Origin: Lineus longissimus
Taxonomy: Eukaryota > Nemertea > Pilidiophora > Heteronemertea > Lineidae
DNA length: 64,000 nt
Assembly (NCBI RefSeq): GCF_910592395.1
Contig: NC_088308.1
Coordinates: forward strand, 20,103,501-20,167,500
Direction of reading: 5' to 3'
The notes under the pieces are model-generated. The model made no database searches. It saw nothing but the letters and a program-made list of their open reading frames with translations, and had not been told where the DNA came from. The stretch's first letter is position 1; every line of letters starts with the position of its first letter. The translations under genes and the position numbers were made by a program. Of this stretch, positions 35,896 to 50,800 are shown piece after piece.

Positions 35896-38800
35896 CTAAC
35901 TCCTGATGTACGTGTTTGATGCCTCTGAAATTGGAATGAAAATGTATAAATGAAAAGTGAGATATTGAAATATCAAACAATATTGAGAAAGTCATGATAG
36001 CTCCGTTCTCCTGGCCAATTTTACAGTACACAGAGCCCTTTGTCTGAGACATTCATATAAAAATTTCCCAAAAGTTTTTAGATGAGAAATGCAATTTGTA
36101 ACTTACGGCAGTCTGCATTTCCCCTGACTCTTGACTTATCAAGCTCCCTTCCATTCCTATCGACGCACCAACATTGTCCCACACTGGAATGACACTGCTC
36201 TGGGAGGTAGAAACCATCGCTATCACATTTTGGTACAAATAATCCTTAAAATATAATAGAAGATACGGTAATCAGGACTCGATCCAGGGCAGAAATTGCA
36301 AGTCACAAGGGTATCCTTATCATAGAAGTTTCACCCAGTACATGTAGATGTCTAATGGATGATGAGCCAACTTCAACTAGTGTCAAGTACACAGGAAAGG
36401 TCCAAAGGGTAGTATTTAGACTCCATTATTACAGGTTTGGATAGTTTGTGATTAACTGCAGTGAAGAGATTTTGGTCCAACTGGCAATAGCCTGACTCAC
36501 CAGGGGTAACCTTTGGTCTTCCTTTGCGATCTGTTTGGACAGGTAGACTTTTGACAGTTGATAAACAGGGTGGTACTGAAATTGCAAATGAAACGATGAA
36601 GTGTGCATGGTGCCATGGATTTGGCTCAGTTGGCCTAAATCTCCTTAGGTGTTTTGTTCAAGGACACTAAGATGAAACAGTGAAGTTCTTCATAGAGTCA
36701 GCGACAAAGAGGTAAATAGTACTTACAAACTTCTGCAAAACAGCAGCACCATTCTTCTCCTGTGAAGACCTTATCTTTATTGACATCACAGGATTCAATG
36801 AACGGCTTGACGCACTGTTCATAGCCATTATTCTCCACGTCTTTCATTTCATGGGATGAGAGGTGGCCATCGTTATCGACGTCCAGGTGGGAGAACTGCC
36901 AAGAGACAGGCTGCAGGCAGCTACACTTGCCTAGAAAGAAAGAATATACTTGACTTCAGTTTGGAGTTTTGGATACCAAGGTCATGTCCTAGATATATGT
37001 CTTCTGAGATGATAATGCAAAGGACAACGACTATATCTCAACTTACCCTGTTTTGACAAGTCCTTTGCCTTCCCTTTTCGCCTCTTGGATCTCCGTCTCT
37101 TTAATTCTGGGTGTTTCTTGTGATATTCTTGGAGTAATTTGAACCAATCAAGGAGTCTCCGCCCCATATCGGCCAGCTGTTGTTTCGTACATGCTGCAAG
37201 TCAAATGGGATATCGTTTGTCATTGGAAGACCAAATTATGATGTCAAGACCTTTTCAAAATGTCTGTTAGTCAATAAAATTGAGTGCACTGTGTCATTTT
37301 TGTGACTTAAATTCAAAAGGCAAAAACCTTGCCATTTTCAACTCGATCTAGCATGCAACAGTACATAATGCTAAAATACTGAGTAGATCTTTGCTTCTTC
37401 GGATAGGCTCCCTCCCTAAATCCGCACCCAATTGAATCAGACCTTGCCAGTTTATTTCTTTGCTGACTTACATTTGGAGTCCTGTCCAGGATTTAACACA
37501 TTGTCAGGCCCTTGTCCATCCTTTTCTCCCTCTTCCTCATCTTCCTCTTCTCCTGTTTTCTCTGGTGGTGCTGCTGTCTTCTGGATTTTGTTTTCAAAGG
37601 CTTTCTGCCGAGCCTAAATTATGGTAAGTAATGTCACTGAGAGAAATTTTGTTCATCCAAATTAATTTTGCAAACTTGGTGTAATTAAAAGCACCATGGA
37701 AAGTACTGGTCATAAGTAGTATCACCTTGATGTAACATTAACCTAGTATGTTGTGCATCATAACTCTGGTTGGCCGTTAGCCTTAAAAAGACACATGCCT
37801 TTTTGCGCCATCTAAAGGAATTTATCAAAAGTCGGCTGACCTATTGGTGTGGATATCGGAATACCATTACCTACACCTTTATGAGATAAAGTAATGATGC
37901 AAAACAACACTTGTCTGTAATGGATGCTTACTTTCATGTCATCAAGCTTCTTCTTCATATATTCCTTATGCGTCATTCGATCTGGAATATCTTTAGTTAA
38001 ATTTTCCTGAGGAATAAGAATAAGAGTAAGCATTAATTGAGTTTCCAGTACCATTGGATTTAGAATTGGGACTATCAAAGTTAACATCAGTGCCTGTCAC
38101 CTCGGCAGTTGTGGGTTCAACTACCAATCGATGCACGTTTTCTAGCGATATAGAGAAGGCTGCTGTCTTCCAGATACTGCTACCTTTGGGTCTCAATACA
38201 TTACAAATTACTTAGTATAGTTAATAGAGGTACTGATGTCTTAGTTAACCCTCAGCTCTCAACATTTAAAGTTGAGCGTCCTTACTATCCATGCTTCAAC
38301 TAGCAGGGTCTCTACTACCGAGTATTACCAGAGGTTCAAAGCAATAAACTCCTTTAATTTTCAGCAACTATCGATTGTTTTTGCCATTCTTAGTTCAGTC
38401 ATTAGAGGTTAATATAAATGTAAACAGAAAGATTTAACCATAACACGGAAGTTCTACAACACTCACCACATCATTTGTTTTCACTGTCATTAACTTCTTG
38501 TCCTTTCTCTTCCGTTTGTTCCTTAATCGCCGTTTCCATCGCAGAGCAAATTTAGAGAGATAATATTTCCTGTGGAGGAGAATAACAACAACATGTTAAA
38601 AGTCAAGGAATCAAACCCACACACATTACTTCAATAACAGATGTGGGCATATTCTAAGAATTCTACACACACAGCATACCTACAGTTTTTTCTTGCACTT
38701 TCAAAGCCTTAACCTTAACTAAACTCAAGATAAGAAAATCTCACACAATTCATGACTTACCCTTTAATTTTTAACTTGTGTTTGCTAATGCATTTCATTT

Positions 38801-41800
38801 TGTTGATGGCAGTGTCAACTAAACACAACTGCTTCCTCTTACAGGTTGGTGTACATTCTTCTCTCGCTGGAAAATATGACAGAAAAAAATTCTTACATAA
38901 ATATGAGCACATTCAAAAGGCGGGGTCAAACTCTTATGGCTGTAAAAGAAAGAGATAATATATTAGTGGCTGTTAGCTCATGCCTATAGTCTCCCTTTAA
39001 AGCACCATTCCAGAACCATATCCCATAACCCTTATAATTTATTTCCATAATTTCTGATATGAGGTGAAATGTCTCCCGAGGACAGGTTTATGCAAAGCAA
39101 ACCTGAATCGTTCTAGCCTTCAAACAAATGACAATGGTTCAGTTTGCTCCAGCCAGTCCTATGAGCCAGTGTGACACTGAATATGGAGTTGGAGATCTGG
39201 ATCTTTTAGGTATCATCAGTTCCAATCTTGAAATCCAGAAGGCACTTCCAATATACCAATACCAACCAAAGTCTATTTTCTTGATCTTTGATATGCACAA
39301 GCTCATTCACCATTAGAGCAGTTTGACAATAAACAGGTGAAAGATTGAACTGTAACATGAGAAGGGAGGTCTTCGTTCTTGTCCCCTTGTGACACCATAT
39401 GCCCCCTGAATGAAAATTTCAATCTTATGTTGACAATTTTTCGAAAGCAGAAGACAGCAAATATTAACATGACCCATTTATTTACTGATGAAATCAGAGT
39501 AAAGAGTGGGCAGAATTGTAAGAGCTCTTTGACAGGCTACTTGACAGACAAGAAATAAAGAGTAAAGTACAGATATGGACAAACAGACATTTTAAGAATC
39601 ATAGCTGTATAAGTCCATTGGGGCTTACACTATAACATTATTTGTCAAAACAGATCAGGCATCTTGACAAGTCTCTGAGACTGGGATCCCATGCCTAACC
39701 CCATAATGTCATTCTTCAAAACAGACGAGACCTCATTTCGTACCCCATAATGTCACTCTTTAAAACAGCTGAGGCATTGACAAGACACTGAGAATGAGAC
39801 CCCACGAACTCTTCAAAACAGATGAAAGTCATTCTGACATTCATATATGAGGACTTTGGACTTGTTGGTGTAGGATGCTGATGAAGGAGATTTATAAGGT
39901 CCTGTACCTTACTGAAAGACTGTACACCTGCAAAAAAACTCTGACAGGGGCCAGTGCGACTATCCAAGTCTTGTAACTGATACTGTCAAGTTCGTCAGCC
40001 AATTCTTTGCAGATTTCCAACACTGTCAAACAGCATTACCTATTATCTGAAGATGTGCATGGTTTACTTTCCACTGTCATTGGCATCAACATCTACCAGC
40101 TCATTATTCACTCAATGCAAAATGAATGAGACCGTGAAAACCCAGTTACTTGTGAAGAATTAGAATTAATTTGCAGCAGACTATCAGTTGAATAAGACAG
40201 AGGAGACTTTGATGAGATCAAACATGGTGATTCCATTCTTTGCCGACATCAACTGCCAAGAGTCAAGATGGATTGTGGTTTCAACTATGCATATATAATA
40301 TTAACCCCTTAAAGCCAGCAGTATAGTGTCTGTCATTAATTAAGGTTCAGAAGCGCATAGAGGGTAAAACTTAATTTTTAAATGGGAAAATGGCTTTAAG
40401 ATGAAACATTCAAAATTCTATGTTAAAACCTAATGAAGTACTTTTGCTGCTTTTGTGGTCATATGCAGAAAAGTTGTATCTTGTGCATCAAATTCATTTG
40501 TCACCATGTTTAGCCTGTGAAGGCACATTATCTGGCTTGAAAGGGTGATAATGCATGCAACCTCCTTGTCTTTTATGCAAAGAGACAAGACAAAAAGTAC
40601 AAAGGCAGGATACAGAGTGGTTCCAGGAATGACAAGTCAGTGATTAAAGCTGCAGATGAATTGTGTTCTTTGATTCAAAGTCTGATCAGACTAAAAGTCA
40701 GAACAGATCATCAACAATAAGCCCCGCAGTTTTTTGTTTTTCTTATTTGATTGTTATGGGGATTAGTCAATCAAAGCCAAACTTCTTTGCTTCAAAAAAG
40801 GGTTGGTTTGACATGTTATTTAGAATCAGAAGCACATTATCTCTTTGATCCTAGACTTTTCAAAATGAAACGTGATGAAGTTAATTAGTAGAGAAGAGTG
40901 ATTATAGAGAAAAAGCAATTAATTAAATGAAGATATTATGTTTGTTGTAACTAAAAATGCACGAGCAGCATATTTCTTTTCGGTAAAGCTATATCTCATA
41001 TGATTTTATTGAAGTTCTTTTTAGTTTTTATGTTACTATTCTTTAAACTTATATTTCTCAAATGATCTAAACAGAGCATTGCTGATTGCATTTCATGTTA
41101 ACATTATCTCTTGAACTGTGTGTTAACATCTACAGCAGGAGGTTAATTCATTATCGTTGCAAACACTGCCATGTCTTCTGAAAATGAGACTAAACTACGG
41201 AACACATCTTCCCTGTCCATTCCATGCACTCCCTATGAACCCTTCACACCGACAACCACCAAGTAATGAATAACCTTGATTGTCATTTCTCGCCACACGG
41301 TCTCGGTGACCAAACGACATCAGATTTCCTAATTGCTTCACAGGTATAATCCTCTCGAAGAATGCTTCAGCATGACCCCTGATGCACATTTGACACCTCG
41401 GCAAGATAGATCAGAAGCGGGAAGCCAAACAGTCAAGATTTTACGGACCAGACTATCATGTCATGAGATACTCTAGACAGGATGTCTGTGTGACGAGACC
41501 TAAGTCACAAACCCTCTAGTGTCATCACCATATGCATGGTTGACTAAAAGACATAGGAACCGCCATCTATAGTATTCAGATCAAGCTAAGGTTTCCCGAG
41601 TGCATTTAGAAAGGCTGCTGTGAAGTGATGAACTGAAATGATATAGGACATGACATGCTGGGCACGTCACCGGCAGCAAATTGTTTAAATTCACCAGCAC
41701 AAAGTCAAAACAGCACCTTACAAAAAGTGTTAAAGTAGCTTTACATGTAGCCACTTTATCAAACAAAATTCCATCATTTTCAGTAGATTAACACAAACAA

Positions 41801-44800
41801 GACTTCCTGACATTAAACTCCAATGGAAGATCACTTCAAGGATTTTCATTCTTTGACAAAGATTAAAAAGAAGATTAAACAGTCAGTTTTAACCAAACAG
41901 CTAACACTGACATTCCTACTGATTTATAGATTCATATATCAAATGATAATGAAGCGAATGTCATCTTTTCCCGGCCTTGTCTTCTGGCTGATGGTGGCTT
42001 ATCGGTCTCACCAGGGACTTCTTGACAGTGATTGGTTTGCTCTAATGGCATCATTACCTCACTGGCTTCTACCCATTTCACCTAGTCAACATCTTGAAGT
42101 AAACTCGCCTTCATACAACATTTCATTCTGAGTATGGTTTATGATTCGTTAAATAGTCAAGCCGCGGGAACCTTGTGGAGCTCTTTTGTTTAGTTTATTG
42201 TTCTCCCCATTCTCTGCACCAACAAGCATTACCACACACCACAAACACGGTTGACAAACATCAGAAGATACATCCCAGGGATTTACCACATTGTTAATGA
42301 CACCCTTAAGGTTAGAACATAAATAATTTTGGATGGTAAATCAATGCGACTAACACAGTATCATTGCAGGGCTTTGATTTAAGAGCTTCCACAACTGAAT
42401 TAATTGTAAATTCACTATACTGATACTCATTGCAATGCTACAGATGCACAATTTGAGAAAGTAGAAAAGAAGAAAGAACATCAGGAAAAATTCCACATTT
42501 CTCAAACAAAAAACATGCATTGGGCTCTTAATTAGGACATTTAATTATTTCTTCAACAATATGTTGTCAATCTGAAAGGCTCCCTCACACGATGAGTGTT
42601 GAGAAACAAGATGGGACCTAGCCCAAATCTAACTAGGATGATGTGGTGAGAAACAACTAGGCCCAGTAGGATCTGTCTACCATGAGAAGCACCATCACAA
42701 CCTTGTCCTCTCCTGCACTCAGATTTAAATGGGATACTCCATTGATCAAGCTAGATGTATTCAGAGACAGGGACATCGTTACGAATCTGGACATCCCCAC
42801 CATGAATGAACCTGAAAACAAACTCCAAATTGAATTTGAGTAAAGTGCAATTGACAAGGTAGTATGTGAACCGCACCGATACATCCCTCCAGTGGAAGTT
42901 TGAAGTTTGCCATCAAGAAGGCCACCAATGGAGTGATCTCCTTCATCTCAAGATCTGATCCTCTCCAGTTTATTGGAGTCTGGAGAGGCCCGTTCAAGAG
43001 ATACTCCCATTTATTACACCAGTAAATGACTCTAACAGATTTTCTGAGGATATGGTGAAATATATAGGTCATTGAGGAGATGTTAGAATGACTGACAAGA
43101 TGACATAGTCTGATACTGTAAATCATGAAATGTTTGCCAAGATGAAAGTTGGCGAATTTGTTTATATTCAAATCGCTGTAACTAAATATTGCATTTGATG
43201 CCAGAATTTAATGGTCAAAGCAGTACCCTTTTTTTAGCTGAAATCCGTTAAACCTGCTGTGGCTTCTCTGCAAAGTCTCTGTGAGCTAATATCTATGGCA
43301 TTTATCCCAAACTCATCACAAAGAGCTTGTTTGAGATTGCAAACTTCACCATTGTGTCAACGAGGAAACTTAATTTCCTCCATGTGTCAAACAGGAGTAT
43401 CATGGGTGCATCATGACAAAGGTGTCAACGTTTCGATTCATCAGTGCAGTGATGCATCGATGGATATGTTTGAGGAAGTGTCAAAATAGCCATGTGTATT
43501 TCATCAGGTATTACCTTCTGATTTCGTCCAAAGATGATAGGCCCTTTGTAATTCCAATATTAGGCAATTTCCAAGAATTGGTAGTATTGAATATTCAAAC
43601 TCGATTACATTTTGATGATATAAATCAAAGAAAATGGGCACCATTGGTGTCTCCAGGATTTTTAAAGGCCAAAGATTAGTTTGCGGCACCATAAATCACT
43701 TAAGACCAACTGCTTCAACGTCCATCAATAATATCGGCACTAGCAGCTTCCCCAAGTGGTGATATTTTGATATAATTGGTCCCATTAGAAGTCAGAGAGT
43801 ATTTTATTGATCGAGTCAAGAAGACATTATCGCCAGCGATATTCCTAAACATTTTCAGATTCTACACTGTGCCCCAGCTTGACGATTTATTGCAATGTTT
43901 ACCATAAACATGAAAATTGCCCCATTCTGTGCAACAACTGGCTCACATTACTGCATGAAATGGCCATCAAGGAATGAGAGCCAGATTTAGCCCGATTAGC
44001 TGCAAAGAAATAATGGTATTTTTACTGATTTTTAAAATTTTGATGGTTGTATACACATTTTAGTTCACAGATTGGATACTGTAGTGATAAAAGGAATTGA
44101 ACATACACAGTATATATCCTGTTTGTATATTTTACCAGTTCAGCTGGTATTTACTGGGGGGAAAACCAGCGCATGTGGCTCTGTTAGAAGAAGTATTAAA
44201 ACTATGGGCATTGCCTTCAAGAAACTGTTTGCAGTACCCTTGAGATTCAAATATTTTAGCTTCCATTAACCTCATGACCAATTGATACTGCAGATCTGCT
44301 CAATACAGGTGTGAGTGACTGCGGAGGCCAATACATCAAGGAATCTTATGAGACATCCAAACAAAATCCTGGTAGCCTCTCATTGCCAAGTTGAAAATCA
44401 GAACCCCTGCTATAAAACACGATGAGAACACATTGACCATAATAACAGCTATTTTTTATTTTATCTGCTTTGTAATAATATTACTTGCAAATTCTAGATG
44501 TTCAACTGACCGACGAAATCTCATCGAACATCATCAATAGTTACGAAATCACTTACTGCCTGACTGTTGGATTCTTGCATCATCACTTAGTAACTCAAAC
44601 TGCGTCATTAGTTACTAATGTACCGGATGACAAATCAGTTAGTGACTCTGTGTAACATGACACAAACAAACAAGGTTTCATCACACATGAGTTCTGGTTC
44701 AAAGTAACACGTCTTGTTTTGCGCAATATCCCAAACAGCAGTGTCTAAAACATCTTAATAGTTGCACATGCAGTATCAAGTCCAAAAGCAGGGATACTTG

Positions 44801-47800
44801 AACCGGGTTTGCTTTTCTTGTAAATGTCCATGCCTGTGCCACAGGCTATACATATCATCATCCTTGAGAGCCTTTTCAAAGCAGCCTTTCCTCATTCAAA
44901 ATTTGCCATGAGGTCAGACTGCGGAAGAGATCATTCTTGAAGCCCATTACTGGCCAAGCCATACCCTCTTGATATGCACAAAACCACCAATCTATTAGTG
45001 GAGGTCCCCCTAATGAAATGTGTGACCATATTGCAGGAAGTGACTTCCTTATTTCGGGGCGCCGGATTAGATTAGAATACATGAGCACTCTCGTCCACCC
45101 AACGTGCTTATCACTGGTCAATTGGAGTGATCATACTTGCAGTCATAGAATATCATGCTAATATCGCGTCAATGGATACACAATCTGTCCAAATTTGTGT
45201 GTGTGGGGAACGTGGTGGGGATGTTTGATGAGGAGTGTTGCGATAGTAAATCACCCTTATCAGTGAGATGGGTAGCCTGGGGGGATGGGATACCAAGAAT
45301 GACACTGATTTCAGATGATGTTTAAAGGGAGACAGTGAGTTAACAGTCAGTTATAATGTAAAATGGACAGGCCTTCTGAATTCCTGAAAAATTTGATGCC
45401 AAGTTTTATTGTTGACATTTTCTTTTCTTTCCTCTATTGAATTGAGTGAGTACTTTTATTTCAAAAAGCCAGAAACTCCATCTACTATTACACACTCAGA
45501 CACAGATCCATATTAATCTCCAGACAGTTTTCAATAAACACACCTTTTTTATCCTTTGAAGATATCAAAGCTAACAGGCCATGATAAATCAAAAGTTGAA
45601 TTGATTTAGGTCTCTTACTGGGCGGTCGAGTCGAGTCGGATCAATTTATTCAAGAAAACTTGTTTATGCTATATTTTTCATCGTCAACAATGTGAGCCAT
45701 AATGCGGACAAAACGGTTCATAAACTGTTTTCGTATCAAATGAGCAATGATTTGAGCTCAAAATTTCCTGCATGTGTCTGCGATTTTCCAGGTTGTTGAA
45801 CACATTGTCAATCTTCCTAAAAGCTTCCGTTTGAAGTCTGACGGGCTGGCGCCAATTATAGACATATCATATGCACCGTTTGGCAATTAGGCCTAAATTA
45901 TCATTTTGAGGCGACAAAGGCTTTAAAAGGCCATCAAATTAAACTTTCATTTCCAGAAATATTTCCTAACAAAAACACAGGATATTTGTTCACACTTTTT
46001 TGACAATAAGAACCGCTCCTGAATTGAGGCGCATCCCACAATTTCCTGTTTTTCCCCCCCGGGTGTGACCAGCGACATCAGAGACAGCAGAAGATGTCAT
46101 AAATTTGATTGACAGTTCCCAGAAAGAGCAATCAGAGGGATTAATCTACGGGAAATGATAAAGACTGCGATATGCCATTATGAATCGGCTAAATTTGGCC
46201 CCATTGTCTGAAGATAAAGCCTCAGTCATAATAACATTAACCGCTCATTGTGACAGGTAGAATACGATACTTTCCTAAACTCTCTTATTCACCTCGCTAC
46301 ATTTGTCATGCAATGCTGAACAGCGCTTTTGTCATCTTTCAAGACGCATGTTTCGCTACATTATAACTTCTATACAATTCTATGATACCCAGAAGAGCCA
46401 TCCCCTATTAAGAATCTCAGATTTTACTTGGACAACTGGCTAGCCCATGGAGGAAGACAATTAATTAAGGAGCCAGCTGGGTTTCCTCCTGGACTGAGAT
46501 CAACTGCTGGTCACTGACAAAGTATCAAATAGCCAAATCTTTGAGCATGACAACACTCACAGCAGTGGGTACATTGTAGTTAGGCAAAAGATGCTTATTG
46601 GGGCTATCATGATGCATCTTCAACTCCATGAATGTCCTCCTCTCAAGTGAGCAGCGACCACCTACCCTGGACAATTAGACGACAAGCCTTGATGGCTCTA
46701 TAGGACAGTTAGGAATTGCGATGCGCTTTTCTTAAAACTACGGTTGTAAGCTCAAAATATGAAAAGCATGCCAGCAGGTGCTTCATTTGGAATAGGGGAA
46801 GGGTGTTTGGCAAGCACCCTACTTATCTGGCTGCAAATAGCAGTCACAATCCCATGAAGATAGATTTTCGAAGATAAACCATTCAAGTCATAGATAATAC
46901 TGCATCTCTCAAAAAAGTGCTGAAGACTTGCAAAAATCACCAAGTTGCAAGCCGCCAAATGTAATGCTCGTGTGGCCCTGGAAGTCTTCTGAGATGGCTA
47001 AGTGGTCCTGATCACCCTGATCCAAAGCAAGCAGCTTCAATTTAACAAAATGCACCGCTTCATGGGAGCTACCCCAAAGTCACTTTCCCAAAGCCCTAAG
47101 GCCTAGCAGATGGGAAGGGCTCCTCAAAATCCTTGATTTCCAATCTGACCGAGCACTGAACCCCAATGAATCGGAATGAAGGGACCTAAGTAATTCAGCC
47201 AATAAGGGTAATATGTCATTTCCACTGAGTTACCCTTATTGAGGGATCGGGGTCATTACTCGATCACTCGATGTGTCTGCCAATTACTGCAAGTTACTTC
47301 CACCTCATATTAGCACTAATAAGGTCTATTCTGTGTATCAAGCACAATTTCTGATGACCCTGGGCAAGTCACTTGACTGCTTTCAACACTGTTGGTTGCT
47401 AGTTACCGTACACTTCACTAACATACCTCTCAGTATCATGAGATTTTAACTGCTGTTGACCTCGGGCAATTCACTTGACTCCCTTCATTATCGCTCCAAA
47501 TGTGATGGCAGCTGGTTACAGGTCAAATTCATTTCAAATGGTCAATTCTGATCCGAAATCAGTGTCCTTGATATATAGTGCTTGTCCTGCTAGCAAAAGA
47601 GACAGCTATAGGTAGGTTCCACTGTATTCTTATTGTATACTATGAGACAAGTCGCTCTTCAGTGTTGGTGGACCAAACTATCTGGAGCCAATGAGAAGTC
47701 ATCAGAGACAAATAAGCCATGCTTGAAGCTAACACTTAGTCCAAATGAACAAGAGCCATCTCGCAATCACACCCATTGTTAACCAAGCCTAATCAGAATA

Positions 47801-50800
47801 CAATATTCAAGAATCTTACATAACAGACTCTCTGTATTATTCAGGGCAGGATTACGGTAAATCAAGATTTCTTCCCGAAGTCACCCAGAGTCCACGTGCG
47901 CCATCCCATGGGAATTTGTGATTACCTGCTGTAGAGACCATGCAATGAAGTTGAGAATTGTCTCGTTCTTGAGATTATCCTACACACTCATGCTGGTGTT
48001 CATTTCTTAGAAACCCATCGCTCTATTAATGGATTGGAAGAACTTAAGATCATTTGCCATTGTCAAGCCATAAATTAAGTTCTTGGACCAATCATTGTCT
48101 GCACAAATTGGATAATGAGACAATGCAATAGAGATTATTTGCCAAAATTCATTAGAAGATAAATATAGAGATCAAAATCAGATTTAATCTCCCGCTTCTT
48201 TACAATGCCTTGTTTCCATCCAAAAATACTTGCCTTAAAGCGGTCCACAAACGAGCCATTTATATACGATTACCTGTGTTTATACCCTACACAAAAAAAA
48301 CTCTGCCTTAAGACTTTAGATAAAGAGTTAATCTCCTTCAAGTAACTTATCATCAGCATGTCAAGCCGTCCTTCTTCCACTCAGCCATCATAACTTTCCC
48401 CCCTCGAGGAAATGACAGACTGTCAGAATGCCTCCTCAGACCACTTCCCCACTCAAGATATGGGAGGCATGCCAAATAAATGGTCTATCACTTCAGGCAA
48501 TCCGTCTTATTCACTAGGTACTGTTCTCCAGGCAATAATCATTTATGAAAGATTTTATCATGCTGGTTAAAATGAAAAATATAGAATGAAATTTGATGCC
48601 TTTATTTCCCTTTAACATCAGTAAAGGGGTAGTATAACAGACACGATAATGTCAAATGATGCAACCTTAGACGAAAGGGTCTCAACGTGATAGAAACATG
48701 AAGAACACTAATAGATTCCACAGATCAAAGAATTATGATGGTATAAAAGGATCATGAGGCAGGGTAACTTGATACTGGGAAAAAACAAGCCATATCTAAA
48801 AGGCTTTTAGCCAATAGCCCACGCAACATTATTTCAGACCATAGCCAAAAGCACATGACAATAGTATGGAAGATGTTTCTATAAATGTAAGATAATGTTA
48901 TTTGAAGGAAGTGAAACAGGAGACCCATCCGAACCTAAATCCGTCACGCTAACAACTCTGTGATAATATCGCCCTACCATAGAAAAAAATAATAAAATTG
49001 CAAAAAAAGAAATGATAGATAAAGTTTTTTGATGTCATCCACAATTAGCGTAAGCAAAGGAATCAACTGTTTTACATAACCCCAGATTGAAACAATTGAC
49101 GCTATCTTTAGTCAATAAGGACAGATTTACGCAATTTTTCTCAATTTCAAATACACCGCACCCAACTGGATTTAATATGACCGCTGTAACACTGTGATTT
49201 ATGATGAATTTACTAAAAAAATACTCCATGGCAAAAATCTTGTAAAATCTACCACGTTTTGCATAAATCAGCCACATCGCTTAGCTGCACACCCAACTGT
49301 CAATATGGAACCATTCTTTATGTCGCTAGCACAATATCAATCATTCACGGGATGTACTGCTGTTTGATAGCACACACCTATGGATTATGCTAAACTTGCT
49401 AAAGGAGAATCCATGGTGTGCTTCCCAGAGGTACACTTCATCAGACATTGACACCAGACTTGAAATTCTGGGTCAATGTTTGGTGAAAATTTCCAAGTGT
49501 CAGGCAAAAATGGTGTCTATATCAAGTTTCATTGCCAAATTTTATTTTGTATTTGTATATTTTTTCAGACCACTTGTATAGGGGGCACTCAAAATACATC
49601 AGAAGAGTACACAAACAGTTGGTGGAATGTTTTTATGAATTTTCTGATGTACATTTTGCTCTAATCCAACCTTAGAAACATCAGTGTAGTCATACCAAGA
49701 TCCAACCAAAGTGGTTAACTTTTCTTGTGCTGAAATACAAAAGTAGGTTATTTAGACATGAGCCTTCCAACCTGGGAAAGTTCAACTTATTGAAGCTTCA
49801 GTTCTTGCTCCAAGCTTATGTTTCATTTTCAAAGCAAAAGTATAGGTGATTTAACAACAGGAACACCTGCATAAAGCAAGTAAGCTCCCAAACCACGCAA
49901 ACACAACCTGAAGGAAACTTCAACATCAAGGTATTTAGTGTTTACTCTTGTGTTTTACAGCACTATGAGGCATCAAATAGGTAATGTATATTTTATAGTA
50001 AACTTCAGCAAGAAGTAGCAAATGAAAAACGCCAATACATGAACTTTAGTGTTTGATGAAATTATCACCTAGATTGGAGGGGGAGACTGAGAGTGAGAGG
50101 GTTAAATAGTCAGTCCTATTTATTTGCCAGAAACGAGGATTTTTTCAAAAAATATTTCTGAGGAGAAACGGGAATAAAAAATTATCACTTCTCTTGATTC
50201 TGAAAGAAAAGGAAGTCTGCTATAATGAACAATAGGAAACATATACGACATGAGATTCTTTTAAAAACAGTCCCCTACAGCCAACTTTTATTTATGGCTT
50301 GTAGCTGACAAGTTCATTTCACACATCGGTCAACAAACCTCTGAAATCATATCATATAAACGAGATTGCAACATGACCAGTAAACACTAGACATTTCAAA
50401 GTATCTTACAGCAGTATCAAAGCAATTGATTCAAAAGAATGACTTATCTACAATAGCTCCCAAGACAGCAATATTGATTACGAAGGTAGTTTGCCCCGCA
50501 GCAAGAGTTGTCAATAGTCTTGATGTTGTCCATCCAACACTGAGCATATTCTTGAAGTCTGTTCGAAGCGTAGTTTTCTTAGCGTGATATCTCTGTCTCT
50601 ATTGTTTACATCGCCTTTGGTGAAGGTGAAAATGAAGTCAAATGACGCATCAGGACAATACCTGATAGTAAGTAACAATAGTTTCCATATGAACGAGTGA
50701 CTAATGAATACATAAGAAACTATAGAATGTGTGCAGACCCTCGGGCATTTTGGTGCCTTGGCTGCAGCGAGCCAGGTTACTGGTGATGTACTTTCCTGTC

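Noticed and set aside
41823-42131. 102-codon plus-strand frame in the testican intron
   Set aside because: Low-complexity start, no domain, no conserved splice context; expected by chance in 15 kb.
49387-49664. Overlapping plus-strand frames with hydrophobic ends as a small membrane protein
   Set aside because: No family match, no promoter or poly(A) support, AT-driven hydrophobicity.
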